In this document: positions 34,842 through 46,971 of the stretch, in pieces
Numbering within the stretch: position 1 is the stretch's first letter
Layout: the number at the start of each line of letters is the position of its first letter
DNA from: Haemaphysalis longicornis
Lineage: Eukaryota > Arthropoda > Arachnida > Ixodida > Ixodidae
DNA length: 64,000 nucleotides
Reading direction: 5' to 3'
NCBI GenBank assembly: GCA_013339765.2
Contig: JABSTR010001154.1
Coordinates: forward strand, 248,001-312,000
Made by a program: the position numbers and the translations under genes
Notes under the pieces: model-generated
What the model was told of the DNA's origin: nothing
Databases searched by the model: none
Seen by the model: the letters and a program-made list of their open reading frames with translations, nothing else

Positions 34842-36407
34842 GTCAGTAGGCACCACGCACACCGCTGCTTTGCTTGGACATAGTGCATGCTGGCCGAGAA
34901 TGAGCAGCATGCATTTTGTGTGCGAGGATTTATTAATGTTCTCAGTCTTACCGCCACGTTAAGTTTACCATACTCGATGCCGAAAGCCTCTTAAATACCG
35001 TATTTTCCGGTGTATAACTCGCTTTTTTTTTTCTGAAACTTTCGTTCGTGCGTCTTATCTACGTGTGACTTACGTATGGAATAAATCCGGCACGTGGCAG
35101 CCGCACATGGTCCACGCTTGAAAAGGTGCCTGTGTGCTGCGTGATGTCAGCGCAAGTTAAGAGACACAGCTCTATGGTCTAAATGAAGTATTTGTTAGCG
35201 AGTCGAGGAGAAGGCTTCGATGGTTTTGCCTGAACGCCTTCTGTAAGTACATGCCATCTGTTTGTATCAATAAACCACTTTTGAAAAGATAAGTTAGTTC
35301 TGTCTAGACTTTGGACGGTAGATGCACGTGTCTAGCACTGCTTACCGGAAGATGCCCGCAGAGGCGGTGACCGTCGCAACCATGTACTTTCGTTGCATTT
35401 TCAAATGAACTTATCCTCTATGATTTTACCTGATTAACAAGTGCAGTTTGTACACCGGTGCATCTTATACACCCGTGCGACTTATATACATTTTTTCGGA
35501 AAAACTGTCGTTTTGAGGTGGGTGCGACTTGTACAAAGTGCAACTTATAGACCGGAAAATACGGCAAGCCAAACGCACTTTCTTGGTGGTGATGTGGACG
35601 GTAATTCGTTGCTGAGTGTTTCATTGTTAGGCAAGTTATGCTGTTGGAAACTTGTTGGAGATGTAGCCAGTTCATGTAGAGCAGTTTGTGAATATGGATA
35701 GGACGCAGCAGGAACACAAGTAACAGAACTTGTTGGTTGGTCCATCACTCAGGGAAAAAAGGTACGGTGCTAAGCAGACTTAGGCGAAGTGAGGTACAGA
35801 TACCAAATTCCTAATGTTTATGCACTCAAGGGAAAGCACTCTGTTTTATGCGTAAAAGGCAAGTACAAAGTATTCGAAGTAAAATTAAATTAACGAGTTT
35901 GAAACGTGCGCTAACAACCGCTTGTAAGCAAATGGTCGTCGTACTAGATAGACACAACAGGGTAACTGATCAATGTTTGCATTACAGATGCAAGCCAACC
36001 TGGCTAGCCTGGCACCTGTTGGCGGAAAGTTTAAGTCGTAGTCAAGTGCTTGTGGCTGGCAGTTATAAAAGGAAAAACCACGGAGGCATACCTAAACATT
36101 ACCTAATTTAATGCTTCCTCATTTGAAATAAAAGCAAGCTTAATTTTATTAGGTTGTTTTATTAAGAGATAAGCAAAGTTCAGTTTTTGTCCTCCCCTAG
36201 TTTCCGCACCAATAAACTTGCCCCTAAGCTTCCATGAAGCAGTGGGGGGGCCCGCACCGTTTGTATTCTGAAGTGGAGTTCTGCGACTGGTGTATACTGC
36301 AGAGCACGTTCAATGTTTGCTAGCACAATGAATTCTTTAGTTAGCAGCCAACGTGCCCAGCCTTCCGCTTTAGGCCTAACGTCCTCCCCCCTCTCCGTGC
36401 ATCGCAG
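34842..36407 (+). other. Last intron, with a TIR element
   Basis: GTCAGT...CATCGCAG intron. The 567-bp TIR element lies in its first half; the rest is unique. Confidence 0.8.
34998..35564. mobile_element. CCGTATTTTCCGG-type TIR element, 567 bp
   Basis: The left end reads CCGTATTTTCCGGTGTATAA and the right end is the inverse (TTATAGACCGGAAAATACGG). The flanks are TA and CA. The ends contain repeated TGYRACTTRTA phrases and there is no transposase frame. It shares only the outer 10 bp or so with the element at 34154. Confidence 0.8.
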
Positions 36408-36584
36408 AGGTGCCTGCCATCATCGTCTCCGCGCCCCGCTCCTCTGCTCCTGGACGTGCCCATTCCCACGCTGCAGGACTTGAGCCAGCTGGATGCCGAG
36501 GTCAATGCCCCCATCCACCAACTGCTCACCGGCGAGGACCTCCTGAGCGCCCTCGACCAGTCCATGCCCCCGGCGCTCGTCTAG
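36408..36584 (+). CDS. HIF1A: HIF-1alpha last exon: C-terminal activation domain
   Basis: The exon encodes PIPTLQDLSQLDAEVNAPI, then HQLLTGEDLLSALDQSMPPALV and TAG at 36582. It aligns with the human C-terminal transactivation domain ending [29 protein letters not shown]. The Asn in EVNAPI corresponds to human Asn803, the residue hydroxylated by FIH to block p300/CBP binding. The hydrophobic LL-x-GE-x-LL-x-ALDQ helix that contacts CBP/p300 is kept. The human Cys before the Glu is Ala here, and five extra residues follow ALDQS. The acceptor is CATCGCAG at 36407, phase 0. From PAS-B to the stop the nine exons give about 576 residues, if one base is restored in the acidic exon. Confidence 0.96.
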   Translation, partial: RCLPSSSPRPAPLLLDVPIPTLQDLSQLDAEVNAPIHQLLTGEDLLSALDQSMPPALV

Positions 36585-36949
36585 GCCGCAGGGCCCTCTC
36601 CCCCTCCCCTCTCCCTCCTCTCTCCCCTTCTCCCCCGCCGTCTTCCTCTCTTCAGCCGCCGTCGTCATCTCACAGGCAAAAAAAGATCGAGGTTCTCTTG
36701 CATTGGGAAGGATAGGCAACAACTCCCCCCCACCTCTCACCACATTCCGAGAAATTGAGGCGTCGTCGAAAATCTGGCAGTTGTGAGGCGATGAAATCCC
36801 TCCCCCCTCATCTCTCTCTCTCCCCCTTCCCTGCGAGAACAGCACGCTGTCTCTCCTCCTGCGCCACTTCACTCCCTCCAACCGTGATCTTGAAACGCGT
36901 ATGCCTCGCTCTTTGCAGTCGACGCAGAAGCCGGCATGACCTCCGGTTT

Positions 36950-36986
36950 GTTGCTGCTGCTGTTGTTGTTGTTGTTGTTGTTGTTG
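36950..36986. repeat. (CTG/TTG)n repeat in the 3' UTR
   Basis: About 12 trinucleotide units, CTG first and then TTG. Confidence 0.95.
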
Positions 36987-39900
36987 AGAGGACTGCCTGG
37001 TCTGGCCAGGCACTGCTGACGCGCGATGCTTGTGTCCGCGTATAAGGCCAGCTCCTTCAGCACTACCAGTCTGAGCGGTTCGCAATGGCCGCTTGAGCTT
37101 GCACGGCCTCAACCTGCTGCTTCTTGCCACACTTGCGAGAGAGAGAGGGAGACACGTGGCTTCTCCCTTGGTCATTTACGGCGACTGTAGGCTACGGGGA
37201 AGCAGCTCGTGTCTTCTTTCCTGAAGCGACAAACGTTCTACTGCCATACACTTTTTTTTCTGTCTTTCTTTTCCTCGCCACTGCCTCCGCGCATCTGACA
37301 AGTGCACCTCATTCGCGGATGGTTCTCGGGGACATTGTTACGGCCCGTATACGCCTCGGGACAAAGGATCAAAGAGAGAGCTTTGGCACGTGGACACCCC
37401 CTTCTCGCTTTAATTCAAACTTCACGCACGGTCGTCTTTTTCGTCTCATTTTCTTTTTTTCATTTTGGCCCTCCGTCAAACTCCCCTCTTTCCGGATAAC
37501 CGCATTTTTTCTTGGTGAGGGTGCTACTACTGTCATCTTGTCCACTAACTCCTGCATCGTTTCTTCCCTTTCTCTTTGTTCCATGTCTGGTTTTGTTTAG
37601 TGTTGTCGTCCTCGATCGAGTTTAGGGCCTAAAACAACCTTCCAAGTTGTATGCGGCGTGGCGCCACCGCACGTTTTTTAACGTGCGCAAGTGCTGACCT
37701 GTACATAGCTTCGTTTTTCTCTCCTTTCCCAAATTTTTTTTGTGTGCCACATGTATCACTTCATCCTAGAGTACAAATCTCACAAGGTCTTTACATGTGC
37801 ACATGTGTAAAAGGAGCGCCGATTAAAGTGGTTCTCTCGCGTTTAGTGCAGACGACGAAAAGGCTTCGCTGCCTGAAATAACGGTGGCAGCAACTGTGTT
37901 CCGTGTCGCGCATGCCGTTCTACCAGCTTGTGGACTTGTCACGAATATGTCACTCTCCGCACAGGTCGTCGCGCGGCGTAGTTTAGGATTCCGCACCGAA
38001 GGGCAGTTAATGTAGGTGCTGGAAGGGGGAAAAAAAACTTGGACGACCTTGCTTCAGGCATGGTTGCGTGTAGTGGACTCAAAGGCTAGCTTGGGCGTAG
38101 GTGCAACAAAAAAAATTTATAGCAACTTGTGATTTTTTTCTTCTCACTTTTCTGGCGTTGATAAGTCCTGCTTTGCATTGAAGGAACATAGGTGCCATGT
38201 TTTTTTGTTTTCTTGTACAGGTGAAACTATGATGGTGCGATGAACGCAAGGGTTAAAGCAGCAAAATGGATGAACGTGCATATGCATTGCTGTTGAAATG
38301 TCACATTGAGTGTTATTGCATCTTTAGAATATCCCCTTAGCTTGATTTTCAGCGTCCACGTTCTATTATTGAACTGGCCTTGCAATTTGGGCTGTGTTGC
38401 ACCTTGCAATCGATCGACCTTCTAAATTTTTCTGTGGTTGCAACAGTTTCGTACCGTTGACCAATGCAGTGTGTTTGCGATCTTGGCAGTAGAGATTAAA
38501 ATTTGTTAGATCAGTGTTCTTTATAATAAAAAAAATGTCATGGCCAACTCTTGTGCTACAGAGTATTACTGTTCATCCAGGAAACAAAAACAATTACATG
38601 ATACAAAGTATTTCTCTTGTTATGCAGTCAGTCAGAACACGTAGTAAAGCTGAGTTAGTTTTTCTTTTTCTTATTATTGTTATTGTTGTTATGAATAGGT
38701 GGCATATGTTTCCTCCATTTCTCAAAAACACAACAGCAGTGAAACGTGTACCGTATTTACCAGGCTGCAACATGCCCCCTTCCCCTCATTTCAATGACCG
38801 GAAGTTGGCATTTCATAAATTCCTGGTCACAAAAATTGGAAAGAATTTTGTAAGTTGGAGAAAGAAGTTGTAATTTGCAATTGCACTATGCATTGTTGCT
38901 GAAATGGATTCATTTTTGTTCCAATGCCATGGGCTACTTTTAGAAAAACTTTCACCGTTAGAAGGGCGTGTGTTAAAACAGTGTAAATGCGGTAGCGGGA
39001 TGCACTTGGAACTTCAATCCGACAGTGTTAGCTGCTTTGCTTCCCTCCTTCCCCCCCCCCCCCCCCCCCTTTTTTTCCAACACCCAGTCTGTACACATCA
39101 CAAACACAGGAAAAAAAAAAACTAGTTAAGCTTTTGCAATTGTGCAATTCAGACTTGCGAATTGGCAAAGCGACCACAGACCAAATTCGTAGTCCTTACG
39201 TGAAATGCGCATTAAAAACTGATAAATCGTTTTGCTCCAGCGCGACAAAAACTGGGGAAAGGAAAAAGGTGGGGTGAATTCATGTAGCGGCGATACCACC
39301 AAGTATTTACTAATTAGCTTTTTGCCACACACCACACAGCTTCGAAGCTAGCCGTGAGTCGCTCCCTAGGGACTTTGCGGTAGTCGCTTTGTTAGGGGGG
39401 CTCCCATCTTCAATCACAGCCGCGAATTTCTCCGACGAATTCCAAGAACTGCGTCTTCTGTTGAGCACGCTCATCCAAAGTGCCTGGTCTTCATGCGAAC
39501 GAATCGCGCACCAAGAAAAACAAACGTCCAAGGCTTGCACGACACTCTAACCCCCACTATTTTCCTCTCGCTACACATGATGCATACCAGCTGTCTTCTA
39601 CTACTACTGCCAAATTGAAACTACTGGACGCGACCACAGGATTGGTTATTTTGATTTGAGAGCATATTTTCTGTTCTTTTGTGAGCGAAGACACCAACAT
39701 AGACTTGGCGGCTTCCACGTACACGTTACTCGGTGGCAAGCCAAACACGACTGTTGGAACTTTCCTTTAAAAGCTGCCAAAGAAAGGTTGGAAAATTGGG
39801 TAGAGAGGGAGGGCATTTCATTATTACACTTCATTTTTCACTCCTTAAAAGCAAGTTTTTGTTGACGCAGAGGCTGCATTTAGTGTAAGCGCCTAAGCAC

Positions 39901-41081
39901 GGGGTTCGCTAACCGGTTTCGGTTGCTAGGCGAAGTCGAGGATTTGTCTCGTTGCAATGATAAGCCACTAGGCGACAAGGTTACGCAACAGTTGCAAAGC
40001 TAGTACGGCTCTGCAGATAGTTGACAGAAAAGTGTACTACACTTGTCTGAAGATCTGGATTGTTCTTGGCCAGGCATGGGAGTTGTTCATAGGAAGAGAA
40101 TCTGGGCTTGCTTCCATTTTTTTTGCCCCCCTTCTTTTTTGTACTGTTTTGACGCTGTTCTGTAAATAGTCACATCCTTGTATTGTTAATTTTCCCACCC
40201 CGAACTGCTGTACTCACTGTTTTCATCCGAAGAAAAAAAAACCGGAACGTTGTTGGCTGCCATGGTTGTATGGCGGAACCTTGTTGTTGACATTTTGTGT
40301 GGCCTATTTCCTTTTGTGTATCAGGTCTGCCAGTTTATTCACTTAGTGATTTGTTGTACGGGCCGTTTTTAGGGTGCTCGCTTCTTACTTTTCATCCTGA
40401 ATGCTTTTTGCCTATCCTGAAAACGAGTTCAAGAGAAAAAAAAGAATTTAGAATTGTACATCGAATGCCCGCCCATCTGTCTAGTAAGAGAGTAGCGAGC
40501 CTTTTGTTGGCTAGCAGAGATATATATATATATAAATATATAGACATGTGCATATTCCTGACAATTTCCACATCTCAGTGTATCGACGTAGGTCTTTTTT
40601 TTCCCCCCGTTTTTACCTACCTCGTACACATAGACACCGTTAAGCGGTTCTTGTATTTTGTTTTTTCTCGAGCATTGTTTATATTGGAGGTTACTGGATT
40701 TGGCTGTTTCAGAGAGTGACGTGTTTACTTTTGTCCACGAGAGTAACCTTCCCGACCCGACGCGATTGTTTTGACTTCCCCCAGTGTGTTGCATTTCATT
40801 TGTTTGTTACACTTTTCTTTCCGCTCTGAGCTTGAACTGACGACACTGCAACAAAACAGCTTGCTTTAACGGAATGGACTACAGAACGACGTGGCAGTAA
40901 GCGTTTGTTCCCTCATCATCAACCAGAGATGTCGCGAACGGTATTTTTGTCAGGCCGAAACTTAACACACGGGAAAAAAAAAAGCAAAGTTGTTGCATAT
41001 TGTTGATTGTATGAATTACCCACGCATCAATACTCTCGCATTACACAAGCTGTTGTAAAGTACAATGTAGTTACAATGGAG

Positions 41082-41087
41082 AATAAA
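41082..41087 (+). terminator. Poly(A) signal AATAAA, likely HIF-1alpha mRNA end
   Basis: AATAAA is followed about 10 bases later by a T-rich stretch (CTTTTTCATTT), the usual arrangement of a cleavage site. Confidence 0.6.
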
Positions 41088-41105
41088 AGTATCTTTTTCA
41101 TTTAG

Positions 41106-44100
41106 TACTCGGCCTGGTGCTTCTTGCAGAAGTCCTTCCTTGTCTGACTGCGACCGCAAATGCATGCGTGTGGATTCCAGTCAGTTGTTTTTTTGTAGTA
41201 CAAGCAAGGACACAACTGGGTCTGAACAGGTGCCTCTTAAGCTGCCGAACTACGCAACCAACGGACATTCCTTGTGTGGTACTTTGCTAGGTTTGCAAAG
41301 TGTGGTACTTTGCTAGGAACATCCCACAGATGTTCGATAGCCGTACGTCTGTCGATCGTCCTAGGTTATACTCCAGTAGACGTCTATTAGATGTCTTGTA
41401 CGCTCACACGTACTTTACTCGCCTCCACAGTGTTTTGTGGGCGGAAAAAAAGGAGTGTTAAAACTAAAATAAGACATCACCTGGTAAAATAACTGCTTTA
41501 TTTTCTAGTTTCCTAGCACCCCGCAAATCGAAGCACCTTCGCTGGCAGTTGCGGGGGGAAGGTTTCGGAAAAAGAATTTTTAACGTTCATCACATTTAAG
41601 CAACCACTCCTCACTTGCAGTGCCGCGGGTTTGAAAAATGAAAAAGGTGCTTAGAATCGAGAAAATATGGCATTCGCGGGCTATCCAAACTCTATGCTTG
41701 TACAATATGCTTAAGCATTCAGGAGCATGAACTGCTTTTCCCGTGGACATTGAGCATTTATAGCAACACGCATAACTACGGGACGAGGCCTGGAAGTGCA
41801 TTAACAGAGCGCAATGAAGCGGGCAAAGTTTGTCATGCTTTAACTGCAGGGCTCGTTGGCTTTATGCTCGTTTAGAGCAGGATTTTCAATGGTGAATGGG
41901 ATTTTGTTGAACTGTAATATTTCAGCGATATCTTTGCACAGCAGACATTCCTTAGACGTCAACTGATCAATATCCGTTTCACATTCACTGGTGAACGTCT
42001 ACCGTGTTTCTGTAGCAATATATCTAATGTCATACTACCAAGGAATGCCCCATCGTGGCATCGAATGATTTGCTTGTTGCATCATAATACGGTAAGCCTT
42101 GTAAAGCAATAAATATTGCACGCTCTACCTTTTGCACACAAGTGTGCCAACCATGAGAGTTCGAGCAAATGAAATAATAGATGGCCACACTAATTTTTAG
42201 TGAGGTAAATGACAAAGGCTAAACCCTTGCGATGCAAGGACGGTCTTGATGGAAAAGTGGAAAAGAAAAAATTTGGATTAATTTACGTAAGTAACAGCAA
42301 TAGCTCCAGTGAATCTTCAAAAGCAGACAATGCACTTAGCATATATGTTGTTATTTAGGTTATTCAGTTCCACAATCATCCTAGGAAAAAAGGAATATTT
42401 GAAACAACTGGTTTGTTGCATTAGTGGTGCTATAGTTCTCGATTAGGGGGGGAGGAGGCAAAGTCTTACCGCAGGCCTCCTAGCTGCGGGTTCAAGCAAT
42501 GTCGTTTAGATGCATACAGTTCAAATGCTAGATTTTTAAATGCGTTAGAAGTTATAAAGTTAATATTGTCTATTCTGAAACTCTTTCTGCGGCTGTTTTT
42601 CTCGTTGCTATGCACTATTTATGAGGAAAAGTAGAAAGGACATGCTCTGCAGTAGGTGCAAAAATGAAAATTAAGTGATAACGTGTTTCTCACAATGGCC
42701 TGCTTTTGGTCCCCGCCTTTCCGGGGCTGAAAGTAAAGAGTCTTTGGAAGGTGACATGAGGGTTCTTTGGCTGCCCTTATCGTGAGAGCACACGTGTGGG
42801 TTAACCCTATGGTTCCATTGAGGAAAGCTATGGGCACAAATTTGGTGCCCCCCCTAAGATGATTTATGGTCATGTGATAGGGATATGGTCAGTGCCATGT
42901 GTATCTGGAACAACGCTACGTTCAACTGGAGAGAACAGAGCAAGGTCAACAGCACAGTACCTGTTAGTTTGTAGGTTTATTCGCTGACATGGCCCCATTC
43001 CTTTAGCAACTAAAGCTACACCTCCAGAAGATTGGCTGCAGTCGACTCAGTGTTTTCTAAAAACCATGTATTGTCTAAGGGAGTTCGTTTGTTGGGTGTT
43101 CACATGTATTTCCTGAAAACATAACAGGTTGGGCTGGTAACGTGTGAAGATTTCATTGTTGTCCAAGTTCTTAATCGGGCCTCTACAGTTCCACTAAAAA
43201 ATGCTTTGCTGCATATTTTAGGTTTAAAAGAAAATAAGCAATCCAGGTATACAAGCATGTGCCAATTTTTTGTGTTTAACACACTTATTCTTGGAGCTGA
43301 TTTTTTTTTGCATGGTCAGCAGTTAGGTGTCATTTTCGGATACCACCGGCAGCAGTGGGTCCACATCACCTCATCAGGGCTCTTTGGGGTTGGCGACACG
43401 AATCGGGCTCCTTGGGGTAAATGCCTCAGGGAAGGCTGTTTGCACAGCAACTTTACGGGAGGTCAGCATCACTGTGCTGGGTCGCCACTGAGACCCGTAG
43501 TCACTGAGCTGCACCTTTAAGAAAAACATAGCGAACTTTCTTCACGCTTCTTGGCAAGTGATGTTGCACAACTTGGAGGTTGCTTATTTACGATTGGGAG
43601 TAGGCTGGGTGGCAATGTTCAAAGTCGGTGCACTTAAGTTAATTACTTTGGCAGTTTTCGGTGGGATGGTCATGTGCTGCACACCTGGCACACGTTAGTC
43701 GTTCGTGGCAGACACTGGTACTGTGCCCATAGCATATGCGTGGGTTTTGGATATATGGCCGTAAGTTACATCAAAGCAATCTGACGAGCTAGTTGGTCTG
43801 ACACGATGCAAATAAAAGCGCGCAAAAAGGACAGGACAAACAGAAAGAAGACACACCACACAGCGCAGACTAGCAGGCTGAGTTGTCGGCTTCAAAATCA
43901 ATGACGAACGTCCTTCCATGTGCGCCACCTAAACAATTTGTTTGTTTCGACCTTCATTATCAGGACGTTACCCAGACGCCTTCCTTGCGTGGGCACCCGT
44001 GCTCGACTCGCGAAAATCTTGGCTGTTGGAATCTCGGGCAGCTCGCTGATGCTCGCGTAAATTGAATGCTACAACAACAGGCCGTGATGAGCATGGCATC

Positions 44101-44157
44101 ATTCACAATTGAAATGCGCCCGAAACCACCAGAATGTAGACAACGGCGCTGCCGCTT
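41106..44157. other. Intergenic DNA
   Basis: I recognise no gene. A short 18-bp direct repeat (GTGTGGTACTTTGCTAGG) occurs twice at about 41275-41320. The rest is unique AT-rich sequence with only short motif-free frames. Confidence 0.5.
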
Positions 44158-45085
44158 TCATCATATCATCATCACATTTTATTTCCTTACAGACCCTACA
44201 AGGGGGTACTACATAAGTGGTGGATATACAGAGTATAGAGAACGTTTGCCACATAAGTCGTTGATACACAAGATATGAAGATCATTTGCTACATAATGGG
44301 CGGGTATACCTACAAGGTGTAAAAACATTGCTACATTGGGGTGGATATAGTGGGTATAAGAACATTGCCATAAGGTCTCACTGACAGAGATGACTGGTTA
44401 CATTTTTGATGAAAGTTGGTGGGCAGGTGATTGTGGCGACGTGGTTTGGGAGGTCGTTCCAGTCAGGGGTTTATCCAGAATTACGATTTGGGGGGGTGTC
44501 GAAACCCTCCTGGGGGAGGGGGGGGGTGTATAAATACCTGGGCACGGTGCTTTTTGTTGTGGAAGCTTTATGGCGGGGGGGTGTCGAAATCCTTCTGGGG
44601 GGGTGTTAGGGGGGTGTTGGGAGGGGTGTATAAATCCCTGGTTCCAGTCCTTCACAGCATGGGGAAAGAAGGACGCGGAGACGGTAGCAGTTCTAGCGCA
44701 GTAACGGGTAACTTGGAGTGTGTTGCTGGTGCGGTGCGAAATGTACGTCAGGGGGGATGATGTAGGGTGGATAGTGGAGGGGCAAATGAAACAGCTTGTG
44801 AAACAGGAAAACCGTGGCTATGGAAAGGGAAAGTGGCTGTAATCCAGATTGGGCTTTTATTAAGGATGAAACACTAATGTCAAAAGAATACCACGAATGT
44901 ATGAATCGGGCTGAGCGATTTTGAATTGAATCAAGGTCATTGATTAGGTAATTTTGAAGCGGACTCCATATAGCTGAGGCGTATTCCAGTTTTGGCCTGA
45001 TGAGGGACGTGTATGCCAGCAGTTTTACGTGTTACTTATTTCTGCTTATTTCAGGTAGACGCATGCACAGGTTAGAATAAAGACA
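44158..45085 (-). mobile_element. Non-LTR retrotransposon (LINE) 3' end, 5'-truncated
   Basis: The minus strand reads KLLAYTSLIRPKLEYASAIW, then DLDSIQNRSARFI, SLIKAQSGLQPLS, FHKLFHLPL and PYIIPP. This is the conserved order after the reverse transcriptase palm in Jockey/CR1-type LINEs. The reading ends with DWNDLPNHVATI across the inserted 177-bp element, and the element closes with AATAAA followed by a (GAT)n tail at 44158-44185. One premature stop and 5' truncation make it a dead copy. Confidence 0.75.
44464..44640. mobile_element. hAT-like MITE, 177 bp, inserted in the LINE
   Basis: The left end is CAGGGGTTTATCC and the right end is the inverse, GTATAAATCCCTG. A perfect 8-bp duplication, GTTCCAGT, flanks both ends (44456-44463 and 44641-44648), which is the hAT signature. 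The interior is G-rich and repeats the phrase GGGTGTATAAAT. Removing it rejoins the LINE sequence precisely. Confidence 0.88.
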
Positions 45086-46692
45086 AGGCCGTTTGAGCAG
45101 TGTTGTACACGTTACTCAGGAGTAGCAAGGTATGTGTGTTTTTTTGGGTTTTTTTTGTCAGCTACAACTTTCATTCCATCGACTCATTCCATCGACACAA
45201 ATTCATTCCATAGATTCCAGCATGACCAACATTAGGTACAGTCACGCACTGCCTGCTCCTTCACCAAACACGCGGTTGTCACGGCTCACTGCTATCACAG
45301 AACAGGGTCGATTTCGGCTATGTCGTAGCTCGTAGACATGTTAATCAGGGTGTCGAACCGGAACTGGAACTGAACCGAAAACCGGAACCAAACCCAAATT
45401 TTTGCCCGGAACCGGAACTGAACCAGAACTGTATTTTTTCTGCCATTTTGGAACTGAACCCGAACCGGAATGAATTGAAAGAACCGTTCCCAACCGGTTC
45501 TGGGGCTTCAACACTGTAATTTCTAGTTTTCTATTATGGTGCCCTGTAATTTGTAGTTTTCTATTACGGTGTCTGAATATATTCTTACCACTTGCCGGAC
45601 AGCACCACGAAATATTTTGCATAGCCTGCAGCTCCCAAGGCCCATCAGGTTCTCTTCTCAATATTACCCTCAATTTAATGTAAAGTTGCCTGTATCTACT
45701 ATCAGTTCACGTTAGGTACTGCCCACCTCCCCCATTTATCTTTTACATTTAAAATAAATTAAATTAAGACATATAGTCCAAAGCAACATATCATAGAATA
45801 TTTTTCATGGTTTCTATCTGCATGGTGTTTAATACTGTGTAAAATTTTCAAAGTGTTTTTAATTAGAATGCTTCCCTGCCCCTTGTGAAGGTCTTCAGGA
45901 ACACCATCAACGAAAAATTCATATCTTCCACTTATTTTATTTTGAATGGGCAGTTATATACAAACAGCAGCGAGAAACCAACACCCCCAGTTCTCTACGT
46001 CACCGGCACTTTTTCTTGTACAGTGCTGTTGTGTCCCTTGGATACTGCTCTAAGAGAAAATGAGAATTAAAAAAAAAATGGGGCCTTCTCGTTTCCACTT
46101 TTAAAGTAGATGCGACAGCATTTTCATGCTATCTTGAATCTGCTCAGCCCTAAAATTAAAGGGTGCATGGATTAAAGTTGATTAATGTGGATTAGCGGGT
46201 AGACTGGGATGGATTAGTGAGATGAGTGGATGAGCGAATGTGAATTAGTGGGACTGTGTTTATTAATTTTGATTAGAAGAATTACCGGGTCAGTTAAGGG
46301 GATTAGAGGGTTGGACCAACCATGATATCTCTGGGGTCCTTGGCATTTGGAAATTTTACACCGTTCACCTTCTGGACCAATCAGGAACTTTAGTTACGCA
46401 CAAAATAGCCGGAAAGTTACTATGTGACAACCACCTGAATGCTATAAAATGTCTTTCTTTAGGCACGTATTGCATTGTTATGTTGTTTCTAGCGTAAGAT
46501 TGACATCTCACTCTGAAGTGAATGACTAATTGTTGAATGCATATTTTATATATATTTAAGGGTTTTTAATATATCTATACTGTATATATATATATATATA
46601 TATATATAGTGCAAGGATAAAAGTTTCCTTGGATTGGACACCGGCAAATATCAAGAAACAGAAAGACACACGTCGAAAGAGGAATGGTATAA

Positions 46693-46722
46693 CGTTTCGG
46701 CCGAGGGACCGACCTTCGTCAG
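46693..46722 (-). ncRNA. Hammerhead-ribozyme-like core in the Penelope 3' region
   Basis: The minus strand has CTGACGA (46716-46722), a short stem (GGTC/GGCC with one wobble and an 8-nt loop), then GAAAC (46694-46698). These are the two conserved core boxes with stem II of a hammerhead. Penelope-like elements are known to carry hammerhead motifs in their terminal repeats. I did not establish stems I and III or the cleavage site, so activity is unproven. Confidence 0.45.
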
Positions 46723-46971
46723 AATAACAGTGGCGGTCGTTGTCACGAATCATAAAAGGCGTCTGTTGCAAGGTCACGTGAGGGCAGAAACGATCAAAAT
46801 CAAGTAGGATAATAAAAAAATAAAAAATAAAAATTTGTGCGGCACTCCGTTTGATAAAAACAACATAATGGTGGGTCTGACGCGTGCAGTATAAAAAGCC
46901 AGCAATGACAAGCACAAATACGCAGAAAAAATGAGGGCATGATGAACAGTCAGTAGCACAGAATGCAGTCA

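Larger units (their letters stand above)
36585..41105 (+). other. HIF1A: HIF-1alpha 3' UTR (long)
   Basis: No coding exon is visible after the stop, and the first convincing poly(A) signal is about 4.5 kb downstream. The UTR contains a pyrimidine-rich start, a TTG repeat, poly-T and poly-C runs, and two perfect UGUANAUA Pumilio-type sites (about 37702 and 40163). A 251-codon frame on the opposite strand at 36420-37175 is a composition shadow that includes poly-Gln from the TTG repeat. The exact 3' end needs transcript data. Confidence 0.65.

Noticed and set aside
36420..37175. 251-codon open frame on the minus strand with poly-Gln
   Set aside because: It is antisense to the HIF-1alpha last exon and 3' UTR; the Gln run is the TTG repeat and no domain is present.
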